A stretch of 36,355 bases of DNA from JAHIYG01 sp041306075 (GCA_041306075.1 JBFYKH010000014.1:1-36355), one strand, 5' to 3'. Shown: positions 7,269 to 15,309, counted from the stretch's first letter. Numbers and translations: made by a program. Notes: generated from the letters alone by a model not told the origin.

Positions 7269-8000
7269 TCACATTAACCGCTCGGCGAACCGGTGGGCGG
7301 CCGCCACCAGGGCGAGTATGATGGCGAAGAGGACGGCGTACACCCACATGCCGCTGCCGCCTTCCTCCCGGGGGGCCTGCGTCGTCGTCGTCTGGCCTGG
7401 GTCGGGCGCGTAGCACGTCGGCGCGCCCTTCGAGCACTGGCAGAAGGGCGTGGACTTCTCGTCCGTGAAGCAGGTGCTCACGCCGAGCGACCTGCCCCCG
7501 CAGCTCTCCCTGCAGTATGCCATGCACTTGGCGCAGACGGTGCTGTTGTCGGGGCCGCAGCATTCGGGCCTGCCGTCGCCGTTCGCGTCGAATTCCACTA
7601 TGCAGATGTCGTCCCTTCCGCCGCAGAGTTCCGCCAGCGTCGTCGAGGTAGTGGTAGAGGCCGCGGCCCCGTCATCCCCCCATGGGATGAACTGCCGCCG
7701 GGACACGTTAATGTCCTCATCCTCCTCGGCTTCAACATCCTCCGTGGCCTCCTCCCAGGAGACGTTTTCTTCGATTATCTCCGAGCCTTCGCCCCACATC
7801 CTCTCGAGGTCTGCCTCGGTCAGCTCGTGGTATGATTCGTCCACGGCAGGCTCCACCTCAGGCTCGACGTACCCTTCGATATAGTCGGGGTCGTCGTAGC
7901 CCGGTATGTCATAACCCGCGGTTTCATCCTCCTGCGCGCAGGATGCGGAAACCAAGGCAATGAAAGCGATATATGCCGCAATCACGACTTTCGCTTGCAT
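7269..8000 (-). CDS. Secreted Cys-rich surface protein with C-terminal membrane anchor
   Basis: The 243-residue protein has a signal peptide ending near VSASCAQ (possible lipobox Cys at ~21). A long acidic segment rich in D, E and Y follows (~25-100), then a short Thr/Ser stretch. A cysteine-dense domain (~120-195) has more than a dozen cysteines and one EF-hand-like loop (DANGDGRPE). A proline/threonine linker leads to a C-terminal span (~218-236). I know no family match. The cysteines suggest disulfides, which fits the adjacent divergent thioredoxin-fold/CcdA operon. The ATG at 8000 has AGGT 5 nt upstream and a TATA-like element ~32 nt away. Confidence 0.75.
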   Translation of the reverse strand: MQAKVVIAAYIAFIALVSASCAQEDETAGYDIPGYDDPDYIEGYVEPEVEPAVDESYHELTEADLERMWGEGSEIIEENVSWEEATEDVEAEEDEDINVSRRQFIPWGDDGAAASTTTSTTLAELCGGRDDICIVEFDANGDGRPECCGPDNSTVCAKCMAYCRESCGGRSLGVSTCFTDEKSTPFCQCSKGAPTCYAPDPGQTTTTQAPREEGGSGMWVYAVLFAIILALVAAAHRFAERLM

Positions 8001-8026
8001 GTTACCTGTAGATTATTCTCCTGGCC

Positions 8027-8036
8027 GCTATTAAAA
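8027..8036. promoter_or_regulatory. Shared AT-rich TATA-like element between divergent genes
   Basis: CTATTAAAAG lies midway between starts at 8000 (minus) and 8065 (plus), about 32 nt from each. It is the only TATA-like element in this 64-nt gap and may serve both directions with 5-7 nt leaders. Confidence 0.45.
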
Positions 8037-8064
8037 GCGCACGTGTTAATCAAATACTGCTGGC

Positions 8065-8706
8065 ATGAGCAGACTATCGGGCATAGGCGGACGCATAGGC
8101 GGCGGCGGACTTAGGATACCCTCCAGCCTCAGCATAACCGTCATAGCTTCGGCGGGGTTCCTGCTTCTGATACTCGTCATACTGGCTGGCGGAGCCTACT
8201 ACGCCTTCAAATCGTCTTCTGTCCCGCCGGCCGTCCTGGAGGAGCCGTCCACGACCACGGCGCCGCCCACGACCACGACTCTAGCCCCTCCGACCACGTC
8301 CTCGACATCGTCGACCACGACGACGTCCTCCACCACGTCGACGACCCAGGAAACGACTTCGACCACGACCACCCTGTCCAAGACTGCGATAGCGTTCTGC
8401 ATGCAGGCGAAGATATCCGACATATACGTCGGCGCCAACCCGCAGTCCAAGAGCCTCGCCACCTACCTCGGCCCATACCCGGAGGCTTTTCCCATGACCG
8501 ACTGCACGAACGAGGACTACAAGGAGGAGTGCGCGAGCGAACTCAGGGGCCGCATCGACAGCGAGGAGCTGTACTACGACGGCAAGCTTTCGAAGAGCAT
8601 CGGCTACCCGGCTGTCATACTCTCTCGCGACAACGCGGCGTACATCATCCGCTCCACGTCGGAGTTCGAATCCCTCCTGGAATGCGGAAGCCTCAAGCAG
8701 CTATAA
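8065..8706 (+). CDS. Membrane-anchored, Thr-stalked thioredoxin-fold-like protein lacking CxxC
   Basis: The 213-residue protein has a Gly/Arg N terminus, one membrane span (~22-47), a threonine/serine/proline stalk (~60-104) and an extracytoplasmic domain (~105-213) with cysteines at 112, 147, 156 and 207. The domain order (strand, YVGANPQSK, then later GYPAVIL with a likely cis-Pro at ~182) looks like a thioredoxin fold in which the usual CPYC-type site reads NPQS. Active-site loss is therefore inferred, and the remaining cysteines may be structural. It is the first gene of a four-gene run ending in a CcdA-type protein. The fold call is a judgement from pattern only. Confidence 0.6.
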   Translation: MSRLSGIGGRIGGGGLRIPSSLSITVIASAGFLLLILVILAGGAYYAFKSSSVPPAVLEEPSTTTAPPTTTTLAPPTTSSTSSTTTTSSTTSTTQETTSTTTTLSKTAIAFCMQAKISDIYVGANPQSKSLATYLGPYPEAFPMTDCTNEDYKEECASELRGRIDSEELYYDGKLSKSIGYPAVILSRDNAAYIIRSTSEFESLLECGSLKQL

Positions 8707-8722
8707 CCGGAGACCACAAGAA

Positions 8723-9490
8723 ATGAAAGCGGCAATCGCGCTCATCCTCCTCGCACAGGCCGCGTCGGCTCAGGCCGGATGCTCCCCGCTGGTGGTGGCG
8801 AACACGGTCGACTCGGCGCATGCGGGCGGACTCTACTCCCTCATGGAGTCGATGGGGTGCGAGCCCCTGAAGGCGGACTCGCGCTCGTACGGGATGCTCA
8901 AAGACACCCGGGTAATCGTAATCCTCGGGGGGCACATGAGCCCCGAAGGCGTCGGGGACATAGTCTCCCGGCTCATTTCCGAAGCCGATAAGGCGGCGCT
9001 CTCCGCCCCCAACGCCTCCAGGACCTTCCGCCTCGAGAACGTAAGCCTCCCAGGGCAGAGGATAATCATATTCGCAGGATACTCGGCGGAGGACACCGAG
9101 AGGGCGTGGCGGACCGATGCCGAAGCCGCGCTTGCCCCGCTCCTTACGCGGCCCAGGCTCGTCCTGTCGGCCCCGGCGGCCCTCGAACTGAAGCCGATGA
9201 ACAACATGCTCGCGTACAGCTTCCCGGTGAACGTCACCAACGACGGCCCGGGCTACGCGGAGGTCAGCGCCGAAGCGTACCTCAACGGCGGCGTAAGGCT
9301 TACTGTGAAGCCGTCCGCGTTCAACCTGACCGCCGGACGGATGCAGCGGGTGATGGTGACACTCAACCCCAAGGGGATAACGGGGGATTCGACGGTCGCG
9401 TTCACTGCGTCCGGCCACAGGGCGGACACGAACATCAGCCTCGCAGGCAGCGGGAAGGCGCCGCCATGCAACTGCGCGGCGGGGGGCTAG
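8723..9490 (+). CDS. Secreted protein with S-layer-like N-terminal and Ig-like C-terminal domain
   Basis: The 255-residue product begins with a signal peptide (MKAAIALILLAQAASAQA). An alpha/beta region (~20-135) contains VIVILGGHMSPEGV and a GQRIIIFAGYSAEDTERA stretch, which resembles segments of archaeal S-layer proteins. A beta-sandwich region (~150-245) with FPVNVTNDGPGYAEV follows, then a short tail, PPCNCAAGG, carrying a CxC. There is no membrane anchor. It sits 16 nt after the stalked thioredoxin-like gene and 1 nt before the CxxC thioredoxin gene, so it probably works in the same extracytoplasmic redox or envelope process. The function is unknown. Confidence 0.7.
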   Translation: MKAAIALILLAQAASAQAGCSPLVVANTVDSAHAGGLYSLMESMGCEPLKADSRSYGMLKDTRVIVILGGHMSPEGVGDIVSRLISEADKAALSAPNASRTFRLENVSLPGQRIIIFAGYSAEDTERAWRTDAEAALAPLLTRPRLVLSAPAALELKPMNNMLAYSFPVNVTNDGPGYAEVSAEAYLNGGVRLTVKPSAFNLTAGRMQRVMVTLNPKGITGDSTVAFTASGHRADTNISLAGSGKAPPCNCAAGG

Positions 9491-9491
9491 G

Positions 9492-10337
9492 ATGAACGCC
9501 GGCCTCACGCTTGTGATGCTGTTCACGGTCATGATGATAGCCGCGGCCGCCGGACTCGTAGGCTGGGTGGTCTACCTGGACGCGCAGGCGCCGTCGGCTC
9601 CCCGGGAGGAGGCGCCTCCGGAGGCGGCGTCCACGATACCCTCCACCTCAACGTCGACGACAATCGCCCCGCCGGAGCCCTCATCGACGACGCTGAACGC
9701 CCCTGAAGAGACCACATCCTCCACGACCACGACGACCCTTAGGGCGATGACAGCCGACTACCAGCCGAAGACGATATACCTAGAGGACGACGTGAACGTG
9801 ACAGCGACGGGCTCGGACGGCCCGGTGAGGGGCGTCACCATCTACCTTGACGGCGTCCTTGAATCCTACTCGGGCGACGACGTAGCCTGGATACGTTCTA
9901 TCCAGGGGGGCGGCCACACGGTAACGGCCGCGGCCGACGGGTACTACAACGAATCCTTCAACCTCACGGTGCAGAAGACGACGTACTCGGGCTCAAGGGA
10001 CGTGAGGCGCGAGCTGACAGGACGGGAAAGGCAGGCCGCCATAGCCTCTGGGAAGGCGGACTTCAGGTTCTACGACAGCCCCGGCTGCGTCAACTGCAGG
10101 GCCGTCCTATCATACCTCAACCACATAATAGACAAGAACCGGGACTGCGTCGTATACGAGAAGATGTGGGCGTACGACCACCCGCAGGAGATCCAGAGCT
10201 TCTTCGGAAAAGGCACGGTCCAGTTCCCGCTCATCATAGTCGACGGCCCCCGCGGGACCAGGCAGACTCAGGGCGTGGTGTCGGCGAACCACATACGCGA
10301 CATGATACGCCAGACAACGGGGTGCGAGGTGCAATGA
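9492..10337 (+). CDS. Membrane-anchored PEGA-like plus thioredoxin/glutaredoxin-fold protein with CxxC
   Basis: The 281-residue protein has one N-terminal membrane span (~5-28), a Thr/Ser/Pro stalk (~35-84) and a PEGA/carboxypeptidase-regulatory-like beta domain (~90-162, ending in GGGHTVTAAADGYYNES). A thioredoxin-fold domain follows (~188-281) with CVNC at 199-202, FRFYDSPG before it, and a QFPLIIVDG strand with the cis-Pro at ~246. It is a plausible extracytoplasmic thiol oxidoreductase receiving electrons from the CcdA-like protein encoded next. The downstream ATG overlaps this gene's stop by 4 bases (ATGA), consistent with coupled translation. Confidence 0.82.
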   Translation: MNAGLTLVMLFTVMMIAAAAGLVGWVVYLDAQAPSAPREEAPPEAASTIPSTSTSTTIAPPEPSSTTLNAPEETTSSTTTTTLRAMTADYQPKTIYLEDDVNVTATGSDGPVRGVTIYLDGVLESYSGDDVAWIRSIQGGGHTVTAAADGYYNESFNLTVQKTTYSGSRDVRRELTGRERQAAIASGKADFRFYDSPGCVNCRAVLSYLNHIIDKNRDCVVYEKMWAYDHPQEIQSFFGKGTVQFPLIIVDGPRGTRQTQGVVSANHIRDMIRQTTGCEVQ

Positions 10338-10999
10338 ACCCCGAACTCGTCGTCCTCAGCATGCTATCGGGGCTGTTCGCCGCATTCAGCCCCTGCAGCC
10401 TCCCAGTCTACCCGCTCCTCCTGAACATGATGTCCCGTGGGGGAGGCGACAGGAGAATCCTGGCCGCCGCGTTCACTATGGGTTTCATCGGCATGTTCAT
10501 GCTCTTCTACAGCATCCTCGCCGCCGCGATACGCTGGCTCGGCTCCTCGGTCGCGGCAGAGCGGCTTGAGGTAATCTACGCCGCCTCCGAGGCGCTGGCA
10601 GCCCTCGTATGCGTCCTCTTCGCCCTCCAGTCCCTGGGCAGGGTGAGCGTGTGGGGCAGGACATGCGGCATGAGGCCGGACGTGAAGCCAGGTTTGGCGG
10701 GCGCGTTCATCGCCGGGATGTTATTCTCGACAGTCGTCACCCCCTGCAACCTCCCATTCCTCGTGGTCGGCGTGTACCCGCTCCTCATGGCCAAAGCCAC
10801 TGCCCTCGAGGGCCTCGCCCTGATGCTCCTCTTCGGGGCCAGCATGAGCCTCCCGATGCTTGCGCTCGGCTTCGCATCTGACTACGCCCTTAAACGGGTG
10901 ACGCCGCACCTGAAGTCGATAGAGCTGGTGTCGGCGGCGTTCCTACTGGCGGCTGCAGCGTACTTCCTGTACCTTGCGTCACAGGCAATCCCTGCCTGA
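10334..10999 (+). CDS. CcdA/DsbD-type transmembrane thiol transporter
   Basis: The 221-residue protein has six predicted membrane spans and the two half-repeat signatures of the CcdA/DsbD-beta family: FSPCSLPVYPLLL (Cys 21) and VVTPCNLPFLVVGVYPLL (Cys 138). These two cysteines carry reducing power from cytoplasmic thioredoxin across the membrane. The partner is probably the CxxC thioredoxin-fold protein encoded immediately upstream with a 4-base overlap. No cytochrome c or haem-lyase gene is present in the window, so a general disulfide-reduction role is more likely than cytochrome maturation. It ends 9 nt before the convergent glnN stop. Confidence 0.9.
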   Translation: MNPELVVLSMLSGLFAAFSPCSLPVYPLLLNMMSRGGGDRRILAAAFTMGFIGMFMLFYSILAAAIRWLGSSVAAERLEVIYAASEALAALVCVLFALQSLGRVSVWGRTCGMRPDVKPGLAGAFIAGMLFSTVVTPCNLPFLVVGVYPLLMAKATALEGLALMLLFGASMSLPMLALGFASDYALKRVTPHLKSIELVSAAFLLAAAAYFLYLASQAIPA

Positions 11000-11008
11000 C
11001 AGGCGCCC

Positions 11009-13135
11009 TCAGTAGAGGAACAGCATCTCCCTGTACTTCGGCATAGGCCAGAGCCTGCCGTCGACCTCGGCCTCGAGCGCGTCGACAACCGTCCTAAGGG
11101 AGCCCATGCGCCTGAGCTGCGCCTTCATGTCCCTCTTCGACAAAGCGTCCTCAAGGGCCTCTATCTCGGCGAAGAGCCTGGCGTTCAGGCCTGAAACCTC
11201 GACGAGGTTCCTCCTCCTTGGTTTGACGGACTCTCCGTTGACGCCTGCGTCCTTCATGGCCTTGATGCCCTTCGCGAGCCTCGCCTCCTGCTTGAGGGCT
11301 GCGGGAAGCACCATCGTCTTGGCTATGTCCAGGGCGCAGTTCGCCTCGAAGTCTATTGTCTTCTCGTAAGTCTCCTTGAAGATGTGGTACCTCGACTCCA
11401 GCTCGGCCTTCGAGAGGACGCCGTACTTCGTGAAGAGCCGCACGGTCTCCTCCGAAGCGATGGCCTTGATGGCCTCGTCGGTGGTCTTGACGTTCGGCAG
11501 GCCCCTCTTCGCGGCCTCGCGCTCCCACTCTTTCGTGTAGTTGTCCCCGTTGAAGATTATCCTCTTGTGTTTGACGACTATGGCCTGGATTATCCCCTGG
11601 AGGGCCTTGTTGAAGTCCTCGCCCTTCGCCAGGGCGGCCTCAAGCTGGTCGGACACCTCGTCCACGGCCTCCGCCACTATGGTGTTCAGGACCGTGTTCG
11701 GGCCAGAGCACGACATCCCGGAGCCGACCATCCTGAACTCGAACTTGTTGCCTGTGAACGCGAACGGCGACGTCCTGTTCCTGTCCGTGACGTCCTTCGG
11801 GAACTCGGGCAGCGAAGTCACACCGAGCTTCATGACGCCGTTCGCCTTGCTGGTCTTCGCGCCACCGCGCTCCACCTGGGCGATGATGTCCGTCAGCTGC
11901 TCCCCGAGGAAGACGGAGACGATGGCGGGCGGAGCCTCGTTGGCGCCGAGCCTGTGGTCGTTGCCTGCGGATGCGACCGTGGCCCTCAGGAGGGCCGCGT
12001 GCCTGTCGACGGCCTTCAGTATCGCGCAGATGAAAGTCAGGAACTTCGCGTTCTCGTGCGGGTTCTTCCCGGGGTCGAGCATGTTCTTCCCGTCCGCCTC
12101 CACGCTCCAGTTGTTGTGCTTCCCCGAGCCGTTGACTCCCGCGAACGGCTTCTCGTGCATGAGGCAGACGAGGCCGTGCTTCTCCGCGGTCTCCTTGAGT
12201 ATCTGCATCACCATCATGTTGTGGTCGACCGCCAGGTTGAGCTCCTCGAAGACGGGGGCTATCTCGTACTGGGCGGGCGCGACCTCGTTGTGCCTGGTCT
12301 TCGACGGTATCCCGAGCTTCCAGCACTCCCTGTCGACGTCCTCCATGAACGAGATTATCCTCTTCCTTATGGAGCCGAAGTAGTGGTCCTCCATCTGCTG
12401 GTGCTTCGGCGGCTTCCTGCCGAAGAGCGTCCTGCCGGTCATCACGAGGTCCGGCCTCCTCAGGTAGTAGTCCCTGTCGACGAGGAAGTACTCCTGCTCC
12501 GGCCCGAGCGACGCGGAAGACCTCGCCGCAGCGTCCTTGCCGTCGAAGAGCCTGACGAGCCGCTTCACAGCCTTCCCGAGGACGTCCCTGGAGCGCAGAA
12601 GCGGCGTCTTCTTGTCTAGGGATTCGCCGTGGTAGGAGATGAATGCGGTCGGTATGCATAGGGTCGGCGCCTTGTCTATGTACTTTATGAAGGCGGGGCT
12701 CGTCGGGTCCCATGCCGTGTAACCCCTCGCCTCGAACGTCGCCCTCAGGCCGCCGGAGGGGAAGCTCGACGCGTCGGGCTCTCCCTGGACGAGCTCCTTC
12801 CCGGAGAACTTGATTACCATGCCGCCGTCGCCGGTCGGCCACACGAAGGAGTCGTGCTTCTCGGCGGTGAGGCCGGTCATCGGCTGGAACCAGTGGGTGT
12901 AATGGGTGGCGCCCTTGCTGAGCGCCCACCTCTTCATCCCGTCTGCGACGTCGCCTGCCAGGCCGGGCGGCAGCGGGTCGCCCTTCTCGATGCTGACCTT
13001 CAGGGACTTCACCACGTTCTCGGGGAGGAACGTCTCCATCGCCTTCTGGTTGAAGACGTTCATCCCGTACGTTTCAGTGAGCTCCTTCCCGGCATCGGAC
13101 GCTGTTCCCGTCTCCTTGTCGCTTTCGGCTGGCAT
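11009..13135 (-). CDS. glnN: Type III glutamine synthetase
   Basis: The 708-residue protein matches the long GSIII (GlnN) class, which condenses glutamate and ammonia using ATP. Visible are the N-terminal block TYGMNVFNQKAM, GLTAEKHDSF, GPEQEYFLVD, the EVAPAQYEIAPVFEELN segment, FAGVNGSGKHNNWS, RTSPFAFTGNKFEFRMVGS and a long helical C terminus. Length is normal for the class (~700-730). GSIII is best known from Bacteroidetes, cyanobacteria and some archaea, so transfer is possible. The ATG at 13135 is chosen over a TTG at 13156 because a TATA-like TATTTATATT about 41 nt upstream places transcription start between them. Together with gdhA it gives ammonium assimilation. Confidence 0.96.
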   Translation of the reverse strand: MPAESDKETGTASDAGKELTETYGMNVFNQKAMETFLPENVVKSLKVSIEKGDPLPPGLAGDVADGMKRWALSKGATHYTHWFQPMTGLTAEKHDSFVWPTGDGGMVIKFSGKELVQGEPDASSFPSGGLRATFEARGYTAWDPTSPAFIKYIDKAPTLCIPTAFISYHGESLDKKTPLLRSRDVLGKAVKRLVRLFDGKDAAARSSASLGPEQEYFLVDRDYYLRRPDLVMTGRTLFGRKPPKHQQMEDHYFGSIRKRIISFMEDVDRECWKLGIPSKTRHNEVAPAQYEIAPVFEELNLAVDHNMMVMQILKETAEKHGLVCLMHEKPFAGVNGSGKHNNWSVEADGKNMLDPGKNPHENAKFLTFICAILKAVDRHAALLRATVASAGNDHRLGANEAPPAIVSVFLGEQLTDIIAQVERGGAKTSKANGVMKLGVTSLPEFPKDVTDRNRTSPFAFTGNKFEFRMVGSGMSCSGPNTVLNTIVAEAVDEVSDQLEAALAKGEDFNKALQGIIQAIVVKHKRIIFNGDNYTKEWEREAAKRGLPNVKTTDEAIKAIASEETVRLFTKYGVLSKAELESRYHIFKETYEKTIDFEANCALDIAKTMVLPAALKQEARLAKGIKAMKDAGVNGESVKPRRRNLVEVSGLNARLFAEIEALEDALSKRDMKAQLRRMGSLRTVVDALEAEVDGRLWPMPKYREMLFLY

Positions 13136-13237
13136 TTTAATCAACAAATAATGCAAGATAATATGAAGAGGTAATATAAATACAAGAAGAAATTATGAAA
13201 ATAATTTCAAAAATTAACTATTCTACTGCTAATATCC

Positions 13238-13717
13238 CTATTTCTTGCTCGCACGCCGGTAGGCCTCCTCAATCACCTTCTCGGCCGCAACCTTACCCTT
13301 CCAGCCCAAGACTGCCGTCCGCTTATCCTCCAGATGCTTGTAGACTGCGAAGAAATGCCCTATCTCCTTCAACAGGTGCGGCGGCACGTCCTTGAGGCCG
13401 TTCACGTGGCTCCACAAGGGGTCGTGCAAAGGCACGCACAGTATCTTCTCGTCGCCGACGCCCTCGTCGAGCATGTTGAAAACCCCAACCGGCTTCGCCT
13501 CGATGACGCAGCCCGGGAACGTCGGCTCCCACACGAGGACGAGCGCGTCCAAAGGGTCCCCGTCCGAAGCCAGCGTACCCTGGATGAAGCCGTAATCGCT
13601 CGGATAATGCACCGACGAGAACAGCATCCTGTCGAACCTGATGCGCCCCGCCCTCTTGTCATACTCGTACTTGTTGCGGCTCCCCTTCGGAATCTCCACA
13701 AGAACGGAAACGTCCAC
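13238..13717 (-). CDS. ppa: Inorganic pyrophosphatase (family I)
   Basis: The 159-residue family I soluble pyrophosphatase hydrolyses PPi, pulling reactions such as Acs and aminoacyl-tRNA synthesis forward. It shows VEIPKGSRNKYEYDK, the YPSDYGFIQGTLASDGDPLDALVL signature (in two adjacent blocks, with the metal-binding aspartates of DGDPLD), and IEAKPVGVFNMLDEG. The start is a GTG at 13717, preceded by GGTGA 8 nt upstream and a TTAAAG TATA-like element about 24 nt upstream. Length is slightly below the usual ~170-175 because the C terminus is short. Confidence 0.95.
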   Translation of the reverse strand: MDVSVLVEIPKGSRNKYEYDKRAGRIRFDRMLFSSVHYPSDYGFIQGTLASDGDPLDALVLVWEPTFPGCVIEAKPVGVFNMLDEGVGDEKILCVPLHDPLWSHVNGLKDVPPHLLKEIGHFFAVYKHLEDKRTAVLGWKGKVAAEKVIEEAYRRASKK

Positions 13718-13763
13718 TATGGACTCACCGAATAGCTTTAAGCCTCCCGCCTATTAATATGGG

Positions 13764-13802
13764 ATAAAAACGGGCATGGCTGCAGATACGCCTATCTGCA
13801 GC
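13764..13802 (-). terminator. Intrinsic-type terminator at the end of the NfeD-like gene
   Basis: A perfect 10-bp hairpin, GCTGCAGATA (13779-13788) with loop CGCC and TATCTGCAGC (13793-13802), is followed on the minus strand by CATGCCCG and a TTTTT run (13766-13770). The hairpin includes the last codons and the stop of the NfeD-like gene, so termination would occur immediately after translation ends and upstream of the ppa promoter. Confidence 0.65.
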
Positions 13803-14058
13803 ATGACCCGAGCCAAACGTTAAGTGGCGTAACGTTCAGCACTCCTTTTGTGTGGGAAATTACCTTCACCCAGCGGCCCCTGCATATGTCGGATTCGGCC
13901 TTGGCCGGGAATTCGCTGCCCCATATCCTCACGAAGCCGACCTTCTCCTCCTTTATCGGCGTTGTGACGCAGCATACTTCGCCTATGAAGTGGTGGACGA
14001 CGTGTGCGAGGCGGCCCCAGCCTTCGCCGTCGTCTTCGTCCTTTTTCCTATCTGCCAT
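13792..14058 (-). CDS. Stand-alone NfeD-type OB-fold domain protein
   Basis: The 88-residue product has an acidic N terminus (DRKKDEDDGEGW), a short helical segment and then a compact beta domain. The domain reads G-F-V-R-I-W-G-S-E-F-P-A-K, R-G-R-W-V-K-V-I and G-V-L-N-V-T-P-L, the order of the C-terminal OB-fold of NfeD proteins, which usually follows membrane spans and works with SPFH/stomatin proteins. Here the domain is separate. A 41-residue membrane peptide gene immediately upstream overlaps it by 11 bases and could supply the membrane part. The call is from pattern and moderately secure. No SPFH gene is in the window. Confidence 0.55.
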   Translation of the reverse strand: MADRKKDEDDGEGWGRLAHVVHHFIGEVCCVTTPIKEEKVGFVRIWGSEFPAKAESDICRGRWVKVISHTKGVLNVTPLNVWLGSCCR

Positions 14059-14173
14059 AGCACACCCCCATGATGTGTTTTTTGCAGTGCCTGATTCCCT
14101 CCTTGTCTACCACCCACATGAGCGTAAGGAATTCCAGCACGATTGTCGCGTAAGCCAACCCCTCCCAAACCAT
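14048..14173 (-). CDS. 41-residue single-span membrane peptide, coupled to the NfeD-like gene
   Basis: The frame starts MVWEGLAYATIVLEFLTLMW, giving a hydrophobic span (~5-22), and ends with a basic Cys-containing tail (DKEGIRHCKKHIMGVCYGR) before TAG. The ATG at 14173 has a strong Shine-Dalgarno sequence, GAGGTGAT, with about 4 nt spacing. The stop overlaps the start of the NfeD-like gene in a different frame by 11 bases, a typical sign of translational coupling. I do not recognise the peptide. It probably anchors or regulates the NfeD-like protein at the membrane. Confidence 0.65.
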   Translation of the reverse strand: MVWEGLAYATIVLEFLTLMWVVDKEGIRHCKKHIMGVCYGR

Positions 14174-14337
14174 ACCTATCACCTCATACTTTTGACTTTA
14201 TGATATTTTTTATTAAATGTTTTATCTTTCCGATGGTTTTCCTTATAAATATCTATCTAAAAGTAGTGTATTAGTGTTTGTACTTATACACCAAATGATA
14301 TTTATACTCCTGCTACAATCACTAACCCAGGGGGAAA
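14174..14337. promoter_or_regulatory. AT-rich divergent promoter region with repeated TAGTGT words
   Basis: This 164-base gap is far more AT-rich than its surroundings. A TATA-like GATATTTATAC (14298-14308) is about 35 nt from the ATG at 14338, and AGGGGGA is just before that ATG. Upstream lie two TAGTGT words 10 nt apart and an imperfect inverted element, GTGTA and TACAC, around 14266-14291, a candidate operator for the wHTH regulator encoded next. On the other strand AT-rich boxes precede the 41-residue gene. Confidence 0.45.
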
Positions 14338-15309
14338 ATGGCTAAACTGGAAGGCATCGACGCGCCAGGGATACTAGGCATCACAGACCAGCAGCTGAAC
14401 CTCCTCAAAACCATCTACAAACTCAACACAAAAAACAAGGCCGCCACACCCCGCGAAATAGAGGCCGCATACGCCAAAGACCAGGGCGGAGGCATACAAA
14501 AAAGCAACCTCTTCCGCCAGATGAAAATCCTCCAAGACAAAGGATTCCTCACGCGCGAAGGCGAAGCCAACTACAAAATCAACTTCGACGGCCTCAAAAA
14601 AACCCTCGACCAAAGAAAACAAGAATACACACAAACATTACAACACTACGAACAACTCACAAACGAAACAGAAGAATACTTCAGGAAAACGACGAGTTCT
14701 GAAAAACCCCAGGTGGAGTACCTGGACTACAATGAACTATTCTCCCGGTTGACAAAATCTATAAAAAAATCGCACAAATACTACATAACTGCGAAGTTCC
14801 CCGGCATGGTGTACACATATTCTCCATATAGTAGTGCTGGAAGGGGGGAGTACATACAAACGCTCATACAGAAATGTTTTGAAAAGCACGAGCTTGAAGT
14901 AACCTATCTTACACCCCTTGACCTGGACTACCCCCTCATGCACTCGATGAACCTCTACAAGGACAAGCAAAAGGCCTTGCGCGAATGCGAACTCATCATC
15001 AACCAGCTTGAAAGCCTTGTCGAAATCCACCAGAATCTCCACATAATCTACCTGAGCAATCCCTACGGTCTGGATGTCGTCATACCCGAGAGCAACGACT
15101 TGGACGAATCGTACATATTCATCCGAGACGAAAAGATGAATGTGACGGGGGGCATCTATATCCGCTCTTCAGAGACGGCAAAAAGGTCAAAGGAGACCTT
15201 CCTTAACCTCTGCTCAACCGGACGGGAGATATCCGGCGAGTACGGTAAAAAAGTTTGCACTGAATTGAAGAAAAAACTTAACGGGCTGGTCGATGCCTAT
15301 GCTAAATAG
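14338..15309 (+). CDS. Winged-helix regulator with PLD-like (TrmB-type) C-terminal domain
   Basis: The 323-residue protein has an N-terminal winged helix (~15-90: ITDQQLNLLKTIYKLN, ATPREIEAAYAKDQ, NLFRQMKILQDKGFLTREG), a coiled-coil linker (~90-120, rich in Q, E and T), and an alpha/beta domain (~125-320). The latter ends in SYIFIRDEKMNVTGGIYIRS, as in the PLD-like sensor domain of TrmB/DUF1724 regulators. It probably senses a small ligand and controls its own operon. It overlaps the radical SAM gene by 17 bases. The first ~360 bases use A-ending codons and AAA/AAC much more than neighbouring genes, suggesting foreign origin. Confidence 0.78.
   Translation: MAKLEGIDAPGILGITDQQLNLLKTIYKLNTKNKAATPREIEAAYAKDQGGGIQKSNLFRQMKILQDKGFLTREGEANYKINFDGLKKTLDQRKQEYTQTLQHYEQLTNETEEYFRKTTSSEKPQVEYLDYNELFSRLTKSIKKSHKYYITAKFPGMVYTYSPYSSAGRGEYIQTLIQKCFEKHELEVTYLTPLDLDYPLMHSMNLYKDKQKALRECELIINQLESLVEIHQNLHIIYLSNPYGLDVVIPESNDLDESYIFIRDEKMNVTGGIYIRSSETAKRSKETFLNLCSTGREISGEYGKKVCTELKKKLNGLVDAYAK

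Noticed and set aside
8250..8380. Repetitive ACGACC/TCCACC tract as a DNA repeat array or CRISPR
   Set aside because: It is a threonine/serine codon-rich stalk inside a membrane protein, with no regular repeat-spacer structure. No CRISPR array is present in the window.
11384..12619. 411-codon plus-strand open frame opposite glnN
   Set aside because: Antisense shadow in GC-rich sequence; glnN motifs cover the same bases.
14048..14173. The 41-residue peptide as a precursor for the radical SAM enzyme
   Set aside because: It is divergently transcribed, is mostly a membrane span, and overlaps the NfeD-like gene with which it is coupled.
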